Positions 8,734 through 16,858 are shown, numbered from the stretch's first letter. The stretch is 54,408 bases of DNA from JBBUAX01 sp964409535 (GCA_964409535.1 CAYPDQ010000003.1:1-54408), one strand, 5' to 3'. The notes: generated from the letters alone by a model not told the origin. A program made the numbers and translations.

Positions 8734-8776
8734 GCGCCCGCAGGATGGTATACATCCGCGGGCGCTTCGTATTTTT
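8734..8776 (+). terminator. intrinsic terminator
   Basis: GCGCCCGC (8734-8741) pairs perfectly with GCGGGCGC (8758-8765), with an added GGATG/CATCC pairing and a GTATA loop, followed by TTCGTATTTTT. It ends the small gene at 8385-8708. Confidence 0.9.
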
Positions 8777-8809
8777 GACATCTCCTCCCGGCGGGGGTAG
8801 ATTACCTAT

Positions 8810-9451
8810 GTGTTCAACAGTTCTTACGGTTTGAAACTCACTTTAGAGCAGGTAGTAGCGGAGATAATCCGGTTTATGAAAGCCGAGCCCCTTCGGCGCT
8901 ACAAAATTACCATCGGCACTGACTCCGAACTTTTAACCGGCGGGAAAGCGGATTTTGTGACCGCGGTCGTAGTGCACCGGGTCGGGAACGGGGGACGCTA
9001 TTTTTGGCGGCGGGTGGAGGCAGGCCCCGTTAGAAGTAACCGCGCCAGCGGTCCCGAAGGGACTCACGCTGAAAGCGTGAGCGCGACTTCTAACGGGGCG
9101 GGCAAGTTCCATACTCTCCGGGACAGGATAATAAAGGAAGTGCTCATTTCCCTGGACTTGGGCAAAGAGGTATTGATAGAACTTAGAAAACTTACTACTT
9201 CCACTGTCATTGCGAGCCCCTATGGGGCGAAGCAATCCACAGAGATTGCTTCGGTCGCTTCGCTCTCTCGCAATGACGCACTACAATCAGGCCTGCATTG
9301 GGATTTCGAGATCCACGCCGATGTCGGGGAAAACGGCGAGACCAAAGCGATGATCCAAGAAGTGGTGGGTATGATCCGGGCAAACAATTTCCAGCCGATA
9401 ACCAAACCCGGCAGTTACGCGGCCTCCAACGTGGCGGACAGACACGTTTGA
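8810..9451 (+). CDS. YkuK-like (DUF458) RNase H-fold protein carrying two repeat insertions
   Basis: A 213-residue protein with GTG start. The parts outside the insertions match the YkuK/DUF458 pattern: ITIGTDSE near residue 38, a DFVTAVVVHR strand, a central helix (RDRIIKEVLISLDL), and the C-terminal FEIHADVGENGETKAMI...GMI with a late YAASNVADRH. The fold is RNase H-like; cellular function is unknown. Two repeat-derived peptides interrupt it in frame: residues 73-96 (PVRSN...ATSNG, family A) and residues 133-156 (VIASPYGAKQ...SRND, family B). Both lie between predicted secondary-structure elements, so the protein may still fold. Confidence 0.85.
   Translation: MFNSSYGLKLTLEQVVAEIIRFMKAEPLRRYKITIGTDSELLTGGKADFVTAVVVHRVGNGGRYFWRRVEAGPVRSNRASGPEGTHAESVSATSNGAGKFHTLRDRIIKEVLISLDLGKEVLIELRKLTTSTVIASPYGAKQSTEIASVASLSRNDALQSGLHWDFEIHADVGENGETKAMIQEVVGMIRANNFQPITKPGSYAASNVADRHV
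9026..9097. mobile_element. family A palindromic element, copy 1 (72 bp)
   Basis: Ends are CCCGTTAGAAGT and its exact reverse complement ACTTCTAACGGG, with smaller hairpins inside. Flanks GCAGGC (9020-9025) and GCGGGC (9098-9103) differ at one base and look like an aged 6-bp target duplication. Its interior matches the reverse complement of copy 2 in the pyrophosphorylase gene. Confidence 0.85.
9206..9277. repeat. family B palindromic element in the YkuK-like gene
   Basis: GTCATTGCGAG at one end and CTCGCAATGAC-type sequence at the other, with GAAGCAATC and GATTGCTTC inside. 72 bp, so it preserves the reading frame. Confidence 0.85.
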
Positions 9452-9468
9452 CGGCATACCGATAACTA

Positions 9469-9502
9469 ATAACTTATAACGAAATTATTGGTTATAAGTT
9501 AT
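9469..9502. repeat. AT-rich inverted repeat between two genes
   Basis: ATAACTTATAAC (9469-9480) and GTTATAAGTTAT (9491-9502) form a 12-bp perfect stem with a 10-base loop. It lacks a GC-rich stem and T-run, so it is a weak terminator candidate or one of the AT word repeats typical of this genome. Confidence 0.7.
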
Positions 9503-9515
9503 AAGCGTTAATTGT

Positions 9516-10082
9516 ATGGATATTATTGTATTTGACGTTGAAACCCAGAATTTTTTCACCGACCCCGGGGTCGGCTGGGGAAATTACGAAGCTCTGCGCG
9601 TTTCGGTCATTGGCGCGTACTCCTACGCCGAGGACAAGTGTTTTTGCTTTGAGGAAAGCGAGATGGATAAAGCCGCGGAGCTTTTCCGGAGGGCGAAACT
9701 TCTCGTCGGCTTTTCCATGAACCGCTATGATGTGCCGGTCCTGAACCGGTATCTTGCGCGAACCCGCCCGCCGGTCAATCTTTTTGACAAGAACCGCTTG
9801 GATCTTCTGGACGAGGTGGAGATGGTCGTCGGCCGCCGGATTAGCTTGGAGAAATTGGCGCAGGCGAATCTCGGTATGGGCAAAACCGGCCACGGCGCAC
9901 GGGCGATTGAACTCTACCGCCAGGGGAGAATGGAAGAGCTTAAGAACTACTGCCTTCAGGACGTGGAGATCACTAGGCGGCTCTTTGAGCAGTACCGGGA
10001 TAAGAAGTATCTTCTGATCCCCGGGCGGGGAGGGGAAGAGGTCAGGGTGGAATTCGCAAGGCCCGCGAAGATTTTCGCTTAG
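9516..10082 (+). CDS. DEDD-family 3'-5' exonuclease (YprB/RNase_H_2-like)
   Basis: A 188-residue protein. Exo I is IVFDVET at the N-terminus, Exo II is VGFSMNRYDVPVLNRYL (about residue 68), and Exo III is YCLQDVEITRRLFE (about residue 147) with the acidic pattern of ribonuclease H-like 3'-5' exonucleases. It is shorter than the polymerase-linked forms and resembles the stand-alone YprB-like group. Substrate (DNA or RNA) is unknown. It ends 2 bases before the cysteine desulfurase start and is probably co-transcribed with it. Confidence 0.8.
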   Translation: MDIIVFDVETQNFFTDPGVGWGNYEALRVSVIGAYSYAEDKCFCFEESEMDKAAELFRRAKLLVGFSMNRYDVPVLNRYLARTRPPVNLFDKNRLDLLDEVEMVVGRRISLEKLAQANLGMGKTGHGARAIELYRQGRMEELKNYCLQDVEITRRLFEQYRDKKYLLIPGRGGEEVRVEFARPAKIFA

Positions 10083-10084
10083 TA

Positions 10085-11275
10085 ATGAAGATATACTTTG
10101 ATTACGCGGCGACGACGCCTGTGGACGCGCGGGTGTTGAAAGCAATGCTGCCGTTCTTTGGCGGCAAATTCGGCAATCCGTCGTCGCTTCACTCCTTCGG
10201 CCAGGAAGCGATTCGGGCGGTGGACGAGGCGCGGGAGAAGGTCGCGGGTCTTTTGGGCGCAGATTTCAGAGAGATAATTTTCACCGGCTCCGCGACGGAA
10301 GCGAACAACATGGCACTTCGCGGAGTGATTCAGGCCCATAGGATCGATAGGACTAATAAGTCCAATCGGACTTATAGGATAATTGTTTCTGCTGTGGAAC
10401 ACGAATCCATCTTGGAGACGGTAAAAGACCTTGAACGAAGCGGCATAGAGGTCGTTCGTCTGCCGGTGGACAGAAGCGGCAGAGTGCGCGTGGACAAGTT
10501 GAAGCAGGCGCTCAATGAGCGCACCGTTCTGGTCTCGGTGATGTATGCCAACAACGAGATTGGAGCAATACAGCCGATCCGAGAAATCGCACAAATCATA
10601 TCCGACTTCAAAAAGTCAGTTTCTACCACCTACCACCTACTACCTACTACTTACCCCCTGTTTCACACCGATGCCGTCCAAGCGTTCCAATATCTGGATT
10701 GCGACGTGAGTAATTTAGGTGTGGACTTGATGACCCTCTCCGGCCACAAGATCTACGGCCCGAAAGGCATCGGGGCACTTTATATAAGACCGATAAGTCC
10801 GATTGGTCCAATAAGTCCTATAATAATTGGCGGCGGGCAGGAGTTCGGCCTCCGCTCCGGAACCGAGAACGTCCCGCTCATCGTCGGGATGGCAGAGGCA
10901 ATGACAATGGCAAAAATGGTAAAGGAAAAAGAGACAAGGAGGATTTTAGGGTTGCGCAACTACTTCCTGCGAGGTTTGTGCAAGACGGGCACCAAGTTTG
11001 AAATAAACAGCCCGCCTGGGCTGTATAATATCTTAAACCTGTATTTCCCGGGTTACCCGGCGGATGAACTTGCGGCCCGGCTGGATATGTTTGGGATCGC
11101 GGTTGGGACCGGTTCGGCGTGTGCTTCTCGCGCGCCGGAAGCGTCGCACGTCCTCCGCGCACTCAGCTTTTCGGAGACGCGCGCGAAACACAGCATCCGG
11201 ATAAGCTTCGGTCGGCCGACGACGAAGGGCGAGATTGACATCTTCTTGAGATGCGTTAGAAAATTGGTTAGATAA
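10085..11275 (+). CDS. cysteine desulfurase (IscS/NifS family)
   Basis: A 396-residue PLP enzyme moving sulfur from cysteine to Fe-S clusters or tRNA thiolation. It starts with YFDYAATTPVD. EHESIL carries the conserved His, FHTDAVQAF the conserved Asp, SGHKIYGPKGIG the PLP lysine (about residue 221), RSGTENVP the Arg, and GSACASRAPEASHV the catalytic loop Cys (about residue 344). Three segments are foreign to the family and come from DNA word repeats: RIDRTNKSNRTYR near residue 90, TTYHLLPTTY near residue 182, and RPISPIGPISPI near residue 237. All are in frame and between conserved blocks. No IscU-type scaffold gene is visible nearby. Confidence 0.95.
   Translation: MKIYFDYAATTPVDARVLKAMLPFFGGKFGNPSSLHSFGQEAIRAVDEAREKVAGLLGADFREIIFTGSATEANNMALRGVIQAHRIDRTNKSNRTYRIIVSAVEHESILETVKDLERSGIEVVRLPVDRSGRVRVDKLKQALNERTVLVSVMYANNEIGAIQPIREIAQIISDFKKSVSTTYHLLPTTYPLFHTDAVQAFQYLDCDVSNLGVDLMTLSGHKIYGPKGIGALYIRPISPIGPISPIIIGGGQEFGLRSGTENVPLIVGMAEAMTMAKMVKEKETRRILGLRNYFLRGLCKTGTKFEINSPPGLYNILNLYFPGYPADELAARLDMFGIAVGTGSACASRAPEASHVLRALSFSETRAKHSIRISFGRPTTKGEIDIFLRCVRKLVR
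10341..10380. repeat. AGGACTtATAAGTCC-type word repeat, copy 1
   Basis: Alternating GGACT/AGTCC words with ATA and CGAT spacers inside the cysteine desulfurase gene. Related copies lie at 10786-10824 (same gene) and 11271-11302 (after its stop, overlapping the next gene's start). Confidence 0.75.
10624..10654. repeat. CTACCAC word repeat in the cysteine desulfurase gene
   Basis: Permuted ACCACCT/ACTACCT/ACTACTT words encode TTYHLLPTTY. A similar stretch lies in pilD at 38841-38868, where it is read in a related frame. Confidence 0.75.
10786..10824. repeat. AGTCC word repeat, copy 2
   Basis: GATAAGTCCGATTGGTCC and following words encode RPISPIGPISPI in the cysteine desulfurase. It belongs to the same family as 10341-10380. 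Confidence 0.75.
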
Positions 11276-11302
11276 GTCCGATAGGACTGATATGTCCAAT
11301 AG
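11271..11302. repeat. AGTCC word repeat, copy 3, across a gene junction
   Basis: Words of the same family span the stop of the cysteine desulfurase (11273-11275) and the ATG of the HtrA gene (11292), so the junction itself is built from the repeat. Confidence 0.7.
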
Positions 11303-12527
11303 AAACAAAAAAGTTGTTTTTGCCGTTGCACTTGCCGCTTTGGGCGTGGTTCTTTTCGCGTACGTCCGTCCAGCAGAGGCCAATTTACTGCAGGATCTCT
11401 GGAACGGTTTCCTTGCGCCGTTTTCCCGGGAGAGGGCGCCCGCTTCAAGCTCGGGTGAAGCGTCCCCCCAGGAAACAGCTCCGCTCTACAAGCCAGTTAT
11501 TGATTACGAAAACGCGGTGGTCACGGCGGTGAAGAAATCCTCCCCGGCGGTCGTTTCCATCACCATTTCCAAGAACGTCCCGGTCATTGAGCAATGCCCT
11601 TACGATCCGTTTTCCGACTTGCCGCCGGAGTTCAGACAGTTTTTCAGCGGTGACGGATCGCAATTCTACGTGCCCTGCGAGCGCGGAAAAACGGAGCTCA
11701 AGGAGGTTGGCGGCGGCAGCGGCTTCATCATTTCGGAGGACGGCCTCATTCTGACCAATAAGCACGTGGTCGTGGACGCTAAGGCGTCCTACACCGTGCT
11801 TTTGAACGACGGCAGGAAATTTGACGCAACAGTGCTTGCTCGGGATCCTGTCCAGGACTTGGCGGTCGTGAAGATCACCGCCTCCGGTTTGCCGGTCGTG
11901 GAACTCGGCGACTCCAACGGGGTGGAACTTGGCCAGACCGCGATCGCGATCGGCAATGCTCTGGGCGAGTTCCGGAACACGGTTTCGGTCGGGGTTATCT
12001 CCGGCTTGTCCCGGAAGGTGACCGCTTCCGGCGGCGGGGGATTTTCCGAGACGATCTACGGCGTGATCCAAACGGACGCGGCGATAAACCCGGGCAACTC
12101 CGGCGGGCCGCTTTTGAACCTGCGCGGCGAGGTCGTGGGGATAAACACCGCGATCGCCTCCGGCGCGGAGAACATCGGCTTCGCGATCCCGATAAACGAT
12201 GCCAAGCGCGACATTGAATCCGTGAAGTCAACCGGCGAGATCCAGCTGCCGTTTTTGGGCGTGCGCTACGCGATGACCGACCAAGGCGCGCTGCTTCAGA
12301 GTAGCGGCGGTGAGCCGGCCGTATCTCCCGGCTCGCCGGCGGAGGCGGCGGGACTCAAAAGCGGAGACACAATCCTGGAGTTCGGAGGACAGAAGATTGA
12401 CGAGAACAATCCCTTAGCGAGCATGATCGCGAAACACAGGGTGGGCGAGACGGTGTCTATGAAGGTCCTGCGCGGCGCGGAGACACTTACTTTGACCGCG
12501 ACTCTGGCCAAAAGGCCAGCGGAATAA
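11292..12527 (+). CDS. HtrA/DegP-type serine protease with PDZ domain
   Basis: A 411-residue envelope protease. An N-terminal hydrophobic segment (residues 8-27) acts as signal or anchor. The trypsin-like domain carries the triad His in LTNKHVVV (about residue 158), Asp in RDPVQDLAVVKI (about residue 190) and Ser in NPGNSGGPLL (about residue 270). One PDZ domain occupies roughly residues 315-400 (GSPAEAAGLKSGDTILEFGG). Two extra Cys (CPYDPF, PCERGK) between the anchor and catalytic core could form a disulfide. It handles misfolded envelope proteins in characterised bacteria. The downstream clpB gene is also a protein quality-control gene. Confidence 0.95.
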   Translation: MSNRNKKVVFAVALAALGVVLFAYVRPAEANLLQDLWNGFLAPFSRERAPASSSGEASPQETAPLYKPVIDYENAVVTAVKKSSPAVVSITISKNVPVIEQCPYDPFSDLPPEFRQFFSGDGSQFYVPCERGKTELKEVGGGSGFIISEDGLILTNKHVVVDAKASYTVLLNDGRKFDATVLARDPVQDLAVVKITASGLPVVELGDSNGVELGQTAIAIGNALGEFRNTVSVGVISGLSRKVTASGGGGFSETIYGVIQTDAAINPGNSGGPLLNLRGEVVGINTAIASGAENIGFAIPINDAKRDIESVKSTGEIQLPFLGVRYAMTDQGALLQSSGGEPAVSPGSPAEAAGLKSGDTILEFGGQKIDENNPLASMIAKHRVGETVSMKVLRGAETLTLTATLAKRPAE

Positions 12528-12528
12528 C

Positions 12529-12563
12529 CCGATTAGCAGTCCAGGATATGGTTTGCTAATCGG
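12529..12563. promoter_or_regulatory. CIRCE-like operator ahead of clpB
   Basis: TTAGCA (12533-12538) and TGCTAA (12554-12559) are separated by exactly 15 bases, the spacing of the outer arms of CIRCE (TTAGCACTC-N9-GAGTGCTAA), the HrcA operator. The inner triplets are degenerate. The arms extend outward as CCGA/TCGG. The right arm covers the -35 of the clpB promoter, as expected for a repressor site. Confidence 0.6.
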
Positions 12564-12580
12564 CAGTTGTGTGCTATATT
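12553..12580 (+). promoter_or_regulatory. clpB promoter
   Basis: TTGCTA (12553-12558), a 16-base spacer and TATATT (12575-12580) with an extended -10 TGC just before it. The message would start about 15 bases before the clpB ATG. Confidence 0.6.
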
Positions 12581-12603
12581 TACTTCGTATTTTGTAGCCG
12601 ACT

Positions 12604-15240
12604 ATGCCTAACTTCCATCGCTTTACCGTCAAGGCCCAGGAGGCCCTCCAGGCCGCGCAGGACTACGCGGCGCAGAAAAACCACGGGGAACTCAAGGCCT
12701 TGCACCTGCTTTTCTCTCTCATCCAGGACGATCAGTCCCTGGTTCAGCCGGTTTTAAGCCACAGTGGGATCAACTTGGAAAAGCTCCACCAGGAAGTGGA
12801 AAGCCAGATGAGCCGCCTGCCCAAGATCGTCGCTGGTTCCAATGTCGGCCAACTGTACTTGTCCCAGGAACTGATGCGGGTTTTGGATCAGTCGGCCAAG
12901 ATCGCCGCCGGTCAGAAAGACGAATTCATTTCCTGCGAGCACCTGCTTTTGGGGCTATTGGATGTGCCTTCCGCCGCCCAGAGGATCCTCGCGGAGTTCG
13001 GCCTGCGCCGGGACTCCGCCATCCGGGCGCTCGCCCAGTTGCGGGGCTCGGTGCGGGTGACCGACGAGACCCCGGAGACCAAATTCCAGGTTTTAGAAAA
13101 GTATGCGGTGAACCTCACCGACAAGGCGCGGGCGGGCGAGCTGGACCCGGTCGTCGGCCGGGAGGACGAACTGCGGCGGATGATCCAGGTTCTCTCGCGT
13201 CGGACCAAGAACAATCCCGTTTTGATCGGCGAGCCCGGCGTGGGCAAGACTGCGATCGTGGAAGGTCTCGCGCAAAAGATAATCTCCGGCGACGTACCCG
13301 AACCCTTGAAAGACAAGCAGGTCTTGATGCTGGATTTGGGGTCGCTCATCGCCGGCACCAAGTTCCGGGGCGAATTTGAGGATCGCTTGAAGGCCTTTAT
13401 CAAAGAGGTTAAGAACGCCGCCGGCCGGCTTATCCTCTTTATTGACGAGATACATACTATCGTCGGCGCGGGTGCGGCGGAAGGCGCGGTGGATGCGTCC
13501 AACCTATTGAAACCCGCTCTTGCCCGGGGCGAGCTGCACGCAATCGGCGCGACAACGATAAGGGAATACCAGCGCTACATAGAGAAAGATCCGGCTCTGG
13601 AGCGCCGGTTCCAGCCGATCGTGGTAGAGGAGCCGTCCATTGAGGATTCCGTCGCCATCCTCCGCGGCCTTAAAGAAAAGTACGAGATCCACCATGGCCT
13701 GCGGATCTCGGATGAAGCGATCGTCGCGGCGGTGAACCTCTCCGCGCGCTATATCACCGATAGATACTTGCCGGACAAGGCGGTGGACCTGATCGACGAG
13801 GCGGCGGCCGCCCGGCGGCTGGAGTCGGAAAGTTTGCCGGCGGAGATCGGACGCCTGCGCAAAGAGATCACCCGTTTGGAGGTGGAACGCCAGGCGCTTG
13901 CGAAGGATAATAAAAAGGAGAAGACCATTCTCCGGATCGGAGAGATAGACAAGAAATTAGCGGAGCTCAAGGAGGAAAACGATGAACTTTCTTCGCGCTG
14001 GAGTGAAGAGAAAATGAAGTTTGAGACCCTGCACCAGTTCCGGCAGAAAGTGGAAAACCTGAAGCGGGAAGTGGAAGTTGCGGAACGGGAGGGTAACCTG
14101 GAACGGGTGGCGGAGATCGTCTACGGCATCCTGCCGAAGGCCGAGAAGGAGTACGAACAATATGAGAGACGCCATTTCAAAAATGGGGCAAGAGACAAGG
14201 GGCAAGAGACAAGGTTCTTGAAAGAGTCGGTGGGCGAGGAAGACGTCGCGGCGATCGTCTCCGGCTGGACCGGCATACCGCTCGTCCGGATGCTGGAGTC
14301 GGAGAGCGAGAAACTCACGAAGATAGAAAATGTCTTGACCTCGCGGGTAGTGGGGCAGGGCGAAGCGATCAAGGCGGTAGCGTCCGCCTTGCGCCGGGCG
14401 CGGGCGGGGCTCTCCGATCCCCAGAAACCCCTGGGTTCCTTTATGTTCCTCGGTCCCACCGGCGTGGGTAAGACCGAACTTGCCCGGGCGCTTTCGGAAT
14501 TTATGTTCAACGACGAGAAGGCGCTGGTGCGGATAGATATGTCGGAATATATGGAGCGGCACGCCACTTCCCGGCTCATCGGCTCGCCGCCGGGATACGT
14601 CGGCTACGAAGAGGGCGGGCAGCTGACCGAGGTTGTGCGCCACCGGCCGTATTCTCTCATCCTTTTTGACGAGATAGAGAAGGCGCACCCGGAGGTGTTC
14701 AATCTTTTGCTCCAAATTTTGGACAACGGGCGGCTGACCGACGGCAAGGGCAAAACCGTGAACTTCCGGAACTGCATCATTATAATGACCTCCAACGTCG
14801 GCAGTCAGTATTTGCGCTCCACCGCCCGCCTGGGTTTCTCCGCAGAAGAGGGCGGGAAAGCGGAAGAAGAGGGCTACAAGGACAAGGTGATGGAGGCCTT
14901 GCGCAAGAGTTTCCGGCCGGAATTCCTGAACCGGATAGACGAGATAACCGTGTTCAACCCTTTGAAAGAGGCAGACATTGAGAAGATCGTGGACATCCAG
15001 CTCGGACTCATTGAAAAGCGGCTCACGGAACACCGCATCCAGATCGCAATAGACCCGGCGGCGAGGAAGTTCCTGGCGCGGGAGGGATTTGACGCGGAGT
15101 TCGGCGCACGCCCCTTGAAGCGCCTGATGCAAAAAGTTATTCTGGACAAACTGGCCGATAGGATAATCCGCGGGGAACTAAAAGATGGCGGCAAAGTTAA
15201 AGTTAACTTCAAGAACAATTCCCTGGTCTTTACTGGTTAA
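12604..15240 (+). CDS. clpB: ClpB disaggregase (AAA+ chaperone)
   Basis: An 878-residue hexameric AAA+ chaperone that rescues aggregated proteins with DnaK. It has an N-terminal Clp_N double repeat (residues 5-145), AAA-1 with Walker A GEPGVGKT (about residue 210) and LFIDEIHTIVGAGA, a coiled-coil middle domain (about residues 405-525), AAA-2 with GPTGVGKTE (about residue 617), and a C-terminal D2-small domain. The middle domain and the SGWTGIPLVRMLESESEKL linker fit ClpB rather than ClpC/ClpA. At residues 528-538 a RDKGQETR stretch comes from a direct repeat of GGGCAAGAGACAAG. A CIRCE-like operator lies upstream. Confidence 0.95.
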   Translation: MPNFHRFTVKAQEALQAAQDYAAQKNHGELKALHLLFSLIQDDQSLVQPVLSHSGINLEKLHQEVESQMSRLPKIVAGSNVGQLYLSQELMRVLDQSAKIAAGQKDEFISCEHLLLGLLDVPSAAQRILAEFGLRRDSAIRALAQLRGSVRVTDETPETKFQVLEKYAVNLTDKARAGELDPVVGREDELRRMIQVLSRRTKNNPVLIGEPGVGKTAIVEGLAQKIISGDVPEPLKDKQVLMLDLGSLIAGTKFRGEFEDRLKAFIKEVKNAAGRLILFIDEIHTIVGAGAAEGAVDASNLLKPALARGELHAIGATTIREYQRYIEKDPALERRFQPIVVEEPSIEDSVAILRGLKEKYEIHHGLRISDEAIVAAVNLSARYITDRYLPDKAVDLIDEAAAARRLESESLPAEIGRLRKEITRLEVERQALAKDNKKEKTILRIGEIDKKLAELKEENDELSSRWSEEKMKFETLHQFRQKVENLKREVEVAEREGNLERVAEIVYGILPKAEKEYEQYERRHFKNGARDKGQETRFLKESVGEEDVAAIVSGWTGIPLVRMLESESEKLTKIENVLTSRVVGQGEAIKAVASALRRARAGLSDPQKPLGSFMFLGPTGVGKTELARALSEFMFNDEKALVRIDMSEYMERHATSRLIGSPPGYVGYEEGGQLTEVVRHRPYSLILFDEIEKAHPEVFNLLLQILDNGRLTDGKGKTVNFRNCIIIMTSNVGSQYLRSTARLGFSAEEGGKAEEEGYKDKVMEALRKSFRPEFLNRIDEITVFNPLKEADIEKIVDIQLGLIEKRLTEHRIQIAIDPAARKFLAREGFDAEFGARPLKRLMQKVILDKLADRIIRGELKDGGKVKVNFKNNSLVFTG
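14186..14216. repeat. 14-bp tandem repeat inside clpB
   Basis: GGGCAAGAGACAAG occurs twice in tandem, encoding GARDKGQETR at the end of the ClpB middle domain. It has the character of the other word repeats inserted into genes here. Confidence 0.8.
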
Positions 15241-15895
15241 GGCGCTGGCTCTTGCCGCCGTTTGGCTCGCCCTGCCTTACTGGTTATTTCTCCTCTTAGC
15301 TCTTGGTTTTTATTTCGTTCCGTTCTTTGAGCCGCGACGGCTCCTCTTGCCCTTCGGGCTCTTTCTTATTTTTGCCGCAATCCTGCCTCATACGATCTAC
15401 TTCGCACTCGCGGCCGCGCTTGTATTCTTTCTTATCTTAGGGATCAAAAATCTGGTGCTAATTAACCGCGCCGCCGCATACGAGACGCTCTTCTTTGTTT
15501 TCTTCTTCCTCACAGTCCTCGGTTTCTTCAGCCGCCTTGAAAGCCCGTCGGGCCAGATATTCCTAACTTCCACAGCCGTGGCTTTGATCTTTGCACTGCT
15601 TTTGAAGAATCTTTTGCATTTTTCTCCGGAATTTCTGGCTTTGGCCCGCCGGGAGAAATTTGTCCTCGTCGGCCTCGCTGGAATCATTATTTGGCAGTGG
15701 CTCCTCGCGATTCTCTTCTTGCCGATGAACCGTTTTTACCAGACGGCGCTCGTGTTCCTGGGAGGAGTGGTCATTGCGGAACTCCTTTTTGCCTACGCGA
15801 GCAATTCCTTGGAAAAGAGGAAAATACTCACTTACTTCTCGGTTTTCTTTGCCGTGGTCGCAGTGATACTGGCTGCCAACCCATGGAAAATTTAA
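15185..15895 (+). CDS. polytopic membrane protein, about seven spans
   Basis: A 236-residue protein made almost wholly of hydrophobic helices (for example YWLFLLLALGFYFVPFF and ILTYFSVFFAVVAVILAA). No family is recognised. Its ATG lies 56 bases inside the 3' end of clpB, and its own end overlaps by 13 bases the start of the sugar-nucleotide pyrophosphorylase gene, so it is probably translated as part of an operon with both. Confidence 0.75.
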   Translation: MAAKLKLTSRTIPWSLLVKALALAAVWLALPYWLFLLLALGFYFVPFFEPRRLLLPFGLFLIFAAILPHTIYFALAAALVFFLILGIKNLVLINRAAAYETLFFVFFFLTVLGFFSRLESPSGQIFLTSTAVALIFALLLKNLLHFSPEFLALARREKFVLVGLAGIIIWQWLLAILFLPMNRFYQTALVFLGGVVIAELLFAYASNSLEKRKILTYFSVFFAVVAVILAANPWKI

Positions 15896-16767
15896 GGTCA
15901 TCGCAAGACCTTAGAATTTCAAAGTTGGTTTTGCCGGTGGCGGGCCTGGGAACGCGCCTGCGCCCCTTAACTCTCACTACTCCCAAGAACCTTATCCCGG
16001 TCGCAGGTAAGCCGCTTTTGGAATACGCCCTGGATGAGGCGGTCCCGGCTGGTATAAAAGAGGTCGTTCTGGTGATCAGTCCGGAGCATAAAGCGCAATA
16101 TGAGGAGTATCTTGTCTCGGCGAGACAGAAATACCCGCAGCTTAATTTCCATATCCGGGTTCAGGAGAAGCCGTGGGGCCACGGCCACGCGGTTTTGCAG
16201 GCGGCGGACGTGGTAGACGATGAGCCGTTCCTTGTGCGTTTCTGCGACGACATCATCGTCGGAGGAAATCCTGTGATAAGAACTTTGATCCGGATTTTTG
16301 AAGAGCGTAGTGCGCCAGTCGTCCTCCTAGAGCGGGTTCCGAAAAGCGAAGTCGGCCGCTACGGAGTGGTCAAAGCCGAAGAGATCCAAACCAACCCCAA
16401 AATTTTCCGGATCAGCGATTTTGTGGAAAAGCCCAAGCCGGAGGAGGCGCCATCCGATCTTATAGTCATCGGCGGCTACGCGCTCACCCCGGAAGTGATG
16501 TCCGGCTTGAAGCGTCTGGAGAAGAACATGCGCCGGGAAAACGACTCCTTGCTCCTCACCGACCCGATAGTAGAGATGCTGAAGAAGCCGGTCTACCCCG
16601 TTAGAAGTTGCGCTCATGCCTTCGGCATGAGTCCCTCTGGGACCGCTGGCGCGGCTACTTCTAACGGGGTCTACGGCTGGGAATTTGACGGCAAGCGGTT
16701 GGATTGCGGGACGCTCACGGGGCTAAAAGCGGCGGAGGAGTGGATATCATTGCGAGGGAGCAAGTGA
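15883..16767 (+). CDS. galU: sugar-1-phosphate nucleotidyltransferase, GalU-like, with a family A insertion
   Basis: A 294-residue enzyme, probably making UDP-glucose from UTP and glucose-1-phosphate. The nucleotide-binding start is LVLPVAGLGTRLRPLTLTTP, then PKNLIPVAGKPLLEYALDEA, the metal site is FCDDIIVGG, and VEKPKPEEAPSDL is the GalU-type sugar-binding stretch. ATG at 15883 fits the family N-terminus. Residues 239-262 (PVRSCAHAFGM...ATSNG) are encoded by a family A element, and normal sequence resumes with YGWEFDGKRLDCGTLTG. The last codons are formed from a partial family B repeat, so the C-terminus is repeat-defined. Confidence 0.88.
   Translation: MENLRSSQDLRISKLVLPVAGLGTRLRPLTLTTPKNLIPVAGKPLLEYALDEAVPAGIKEVVLVISPEHKAQYEEYLVSARQKYPQLNFHIRVQEKPWGHGHAVLQAADVVDDEPFLVRFCDDIIVGGNPVIRTLIRIFEERSAPVVLLERVPKSEVGRYGVVKAEEIQTNPKIFRISDFVEKPKPEEAPSDLIVIGGYALTPEVMSGLKRLEKNMRRENDSLLLTDPIVEMLKKPVYPVRSCAHAFGMSPSGTAGAATSNGVYGWEFDGKRLDCGTLTGLKAAEEWISLRGSK
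16597..16668. mobile_element. family A palindromic element, copy 2 (72 bp), inverted
   Basis: Same CCCGTTAGAAGT...ACTTCTAACGGG ends. A perfect 6-bp direct repeat GTCTAC flanks it (16591-16596 and 16669-16674). The interior is the reverse complement of copy 1, with about 85 percent identity by eye. Insertion plus duplication is 78 bp, a multiple of three. Confidence 0.92.
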
Positions 16768-16845
16768 GTTGTCATTGCGAGGTGCGGAGCGCCGCGGCAA
16801 TCTCTCCGTGGGATTGCTTCGGGGACTTCGTCCCCTCGCAATGAC
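16746..16845. repeat. family B palindrome plus a half copy
   Basis: A half copy (ATCATTGCGAGGGAGC, 16746-16761) ends the pyrophosphorylase gene. A full copy, 16771-16845, runs from GTCATTGCGAG to CTCGCAATGAC and fills the gap to the GIY-YIG gene. Confidence 0.85.
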
Positions 16846-16846
16846 G

Positions 16847-16852
16847 TATAAT
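16847..16852 (+). promoter_or_regulatory. -10 element TATAAT for the GIY-YIG gene
   Basis: A perfect TATAAT directly after the family B copy, 7 bases before the GTG at 16859. Its position argues against starts further upstream and suggests a leaderless message. No good -35 is seen. Confidence 0.5.
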
Positions 16853-16858
16853 GAAGTT

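Noticed and set aside
16769..16858. Longer N-terminus of the GIY-YIG protein
   Set aside because: The extra codons are family B repeat DNA upstream of the TATAAT box.
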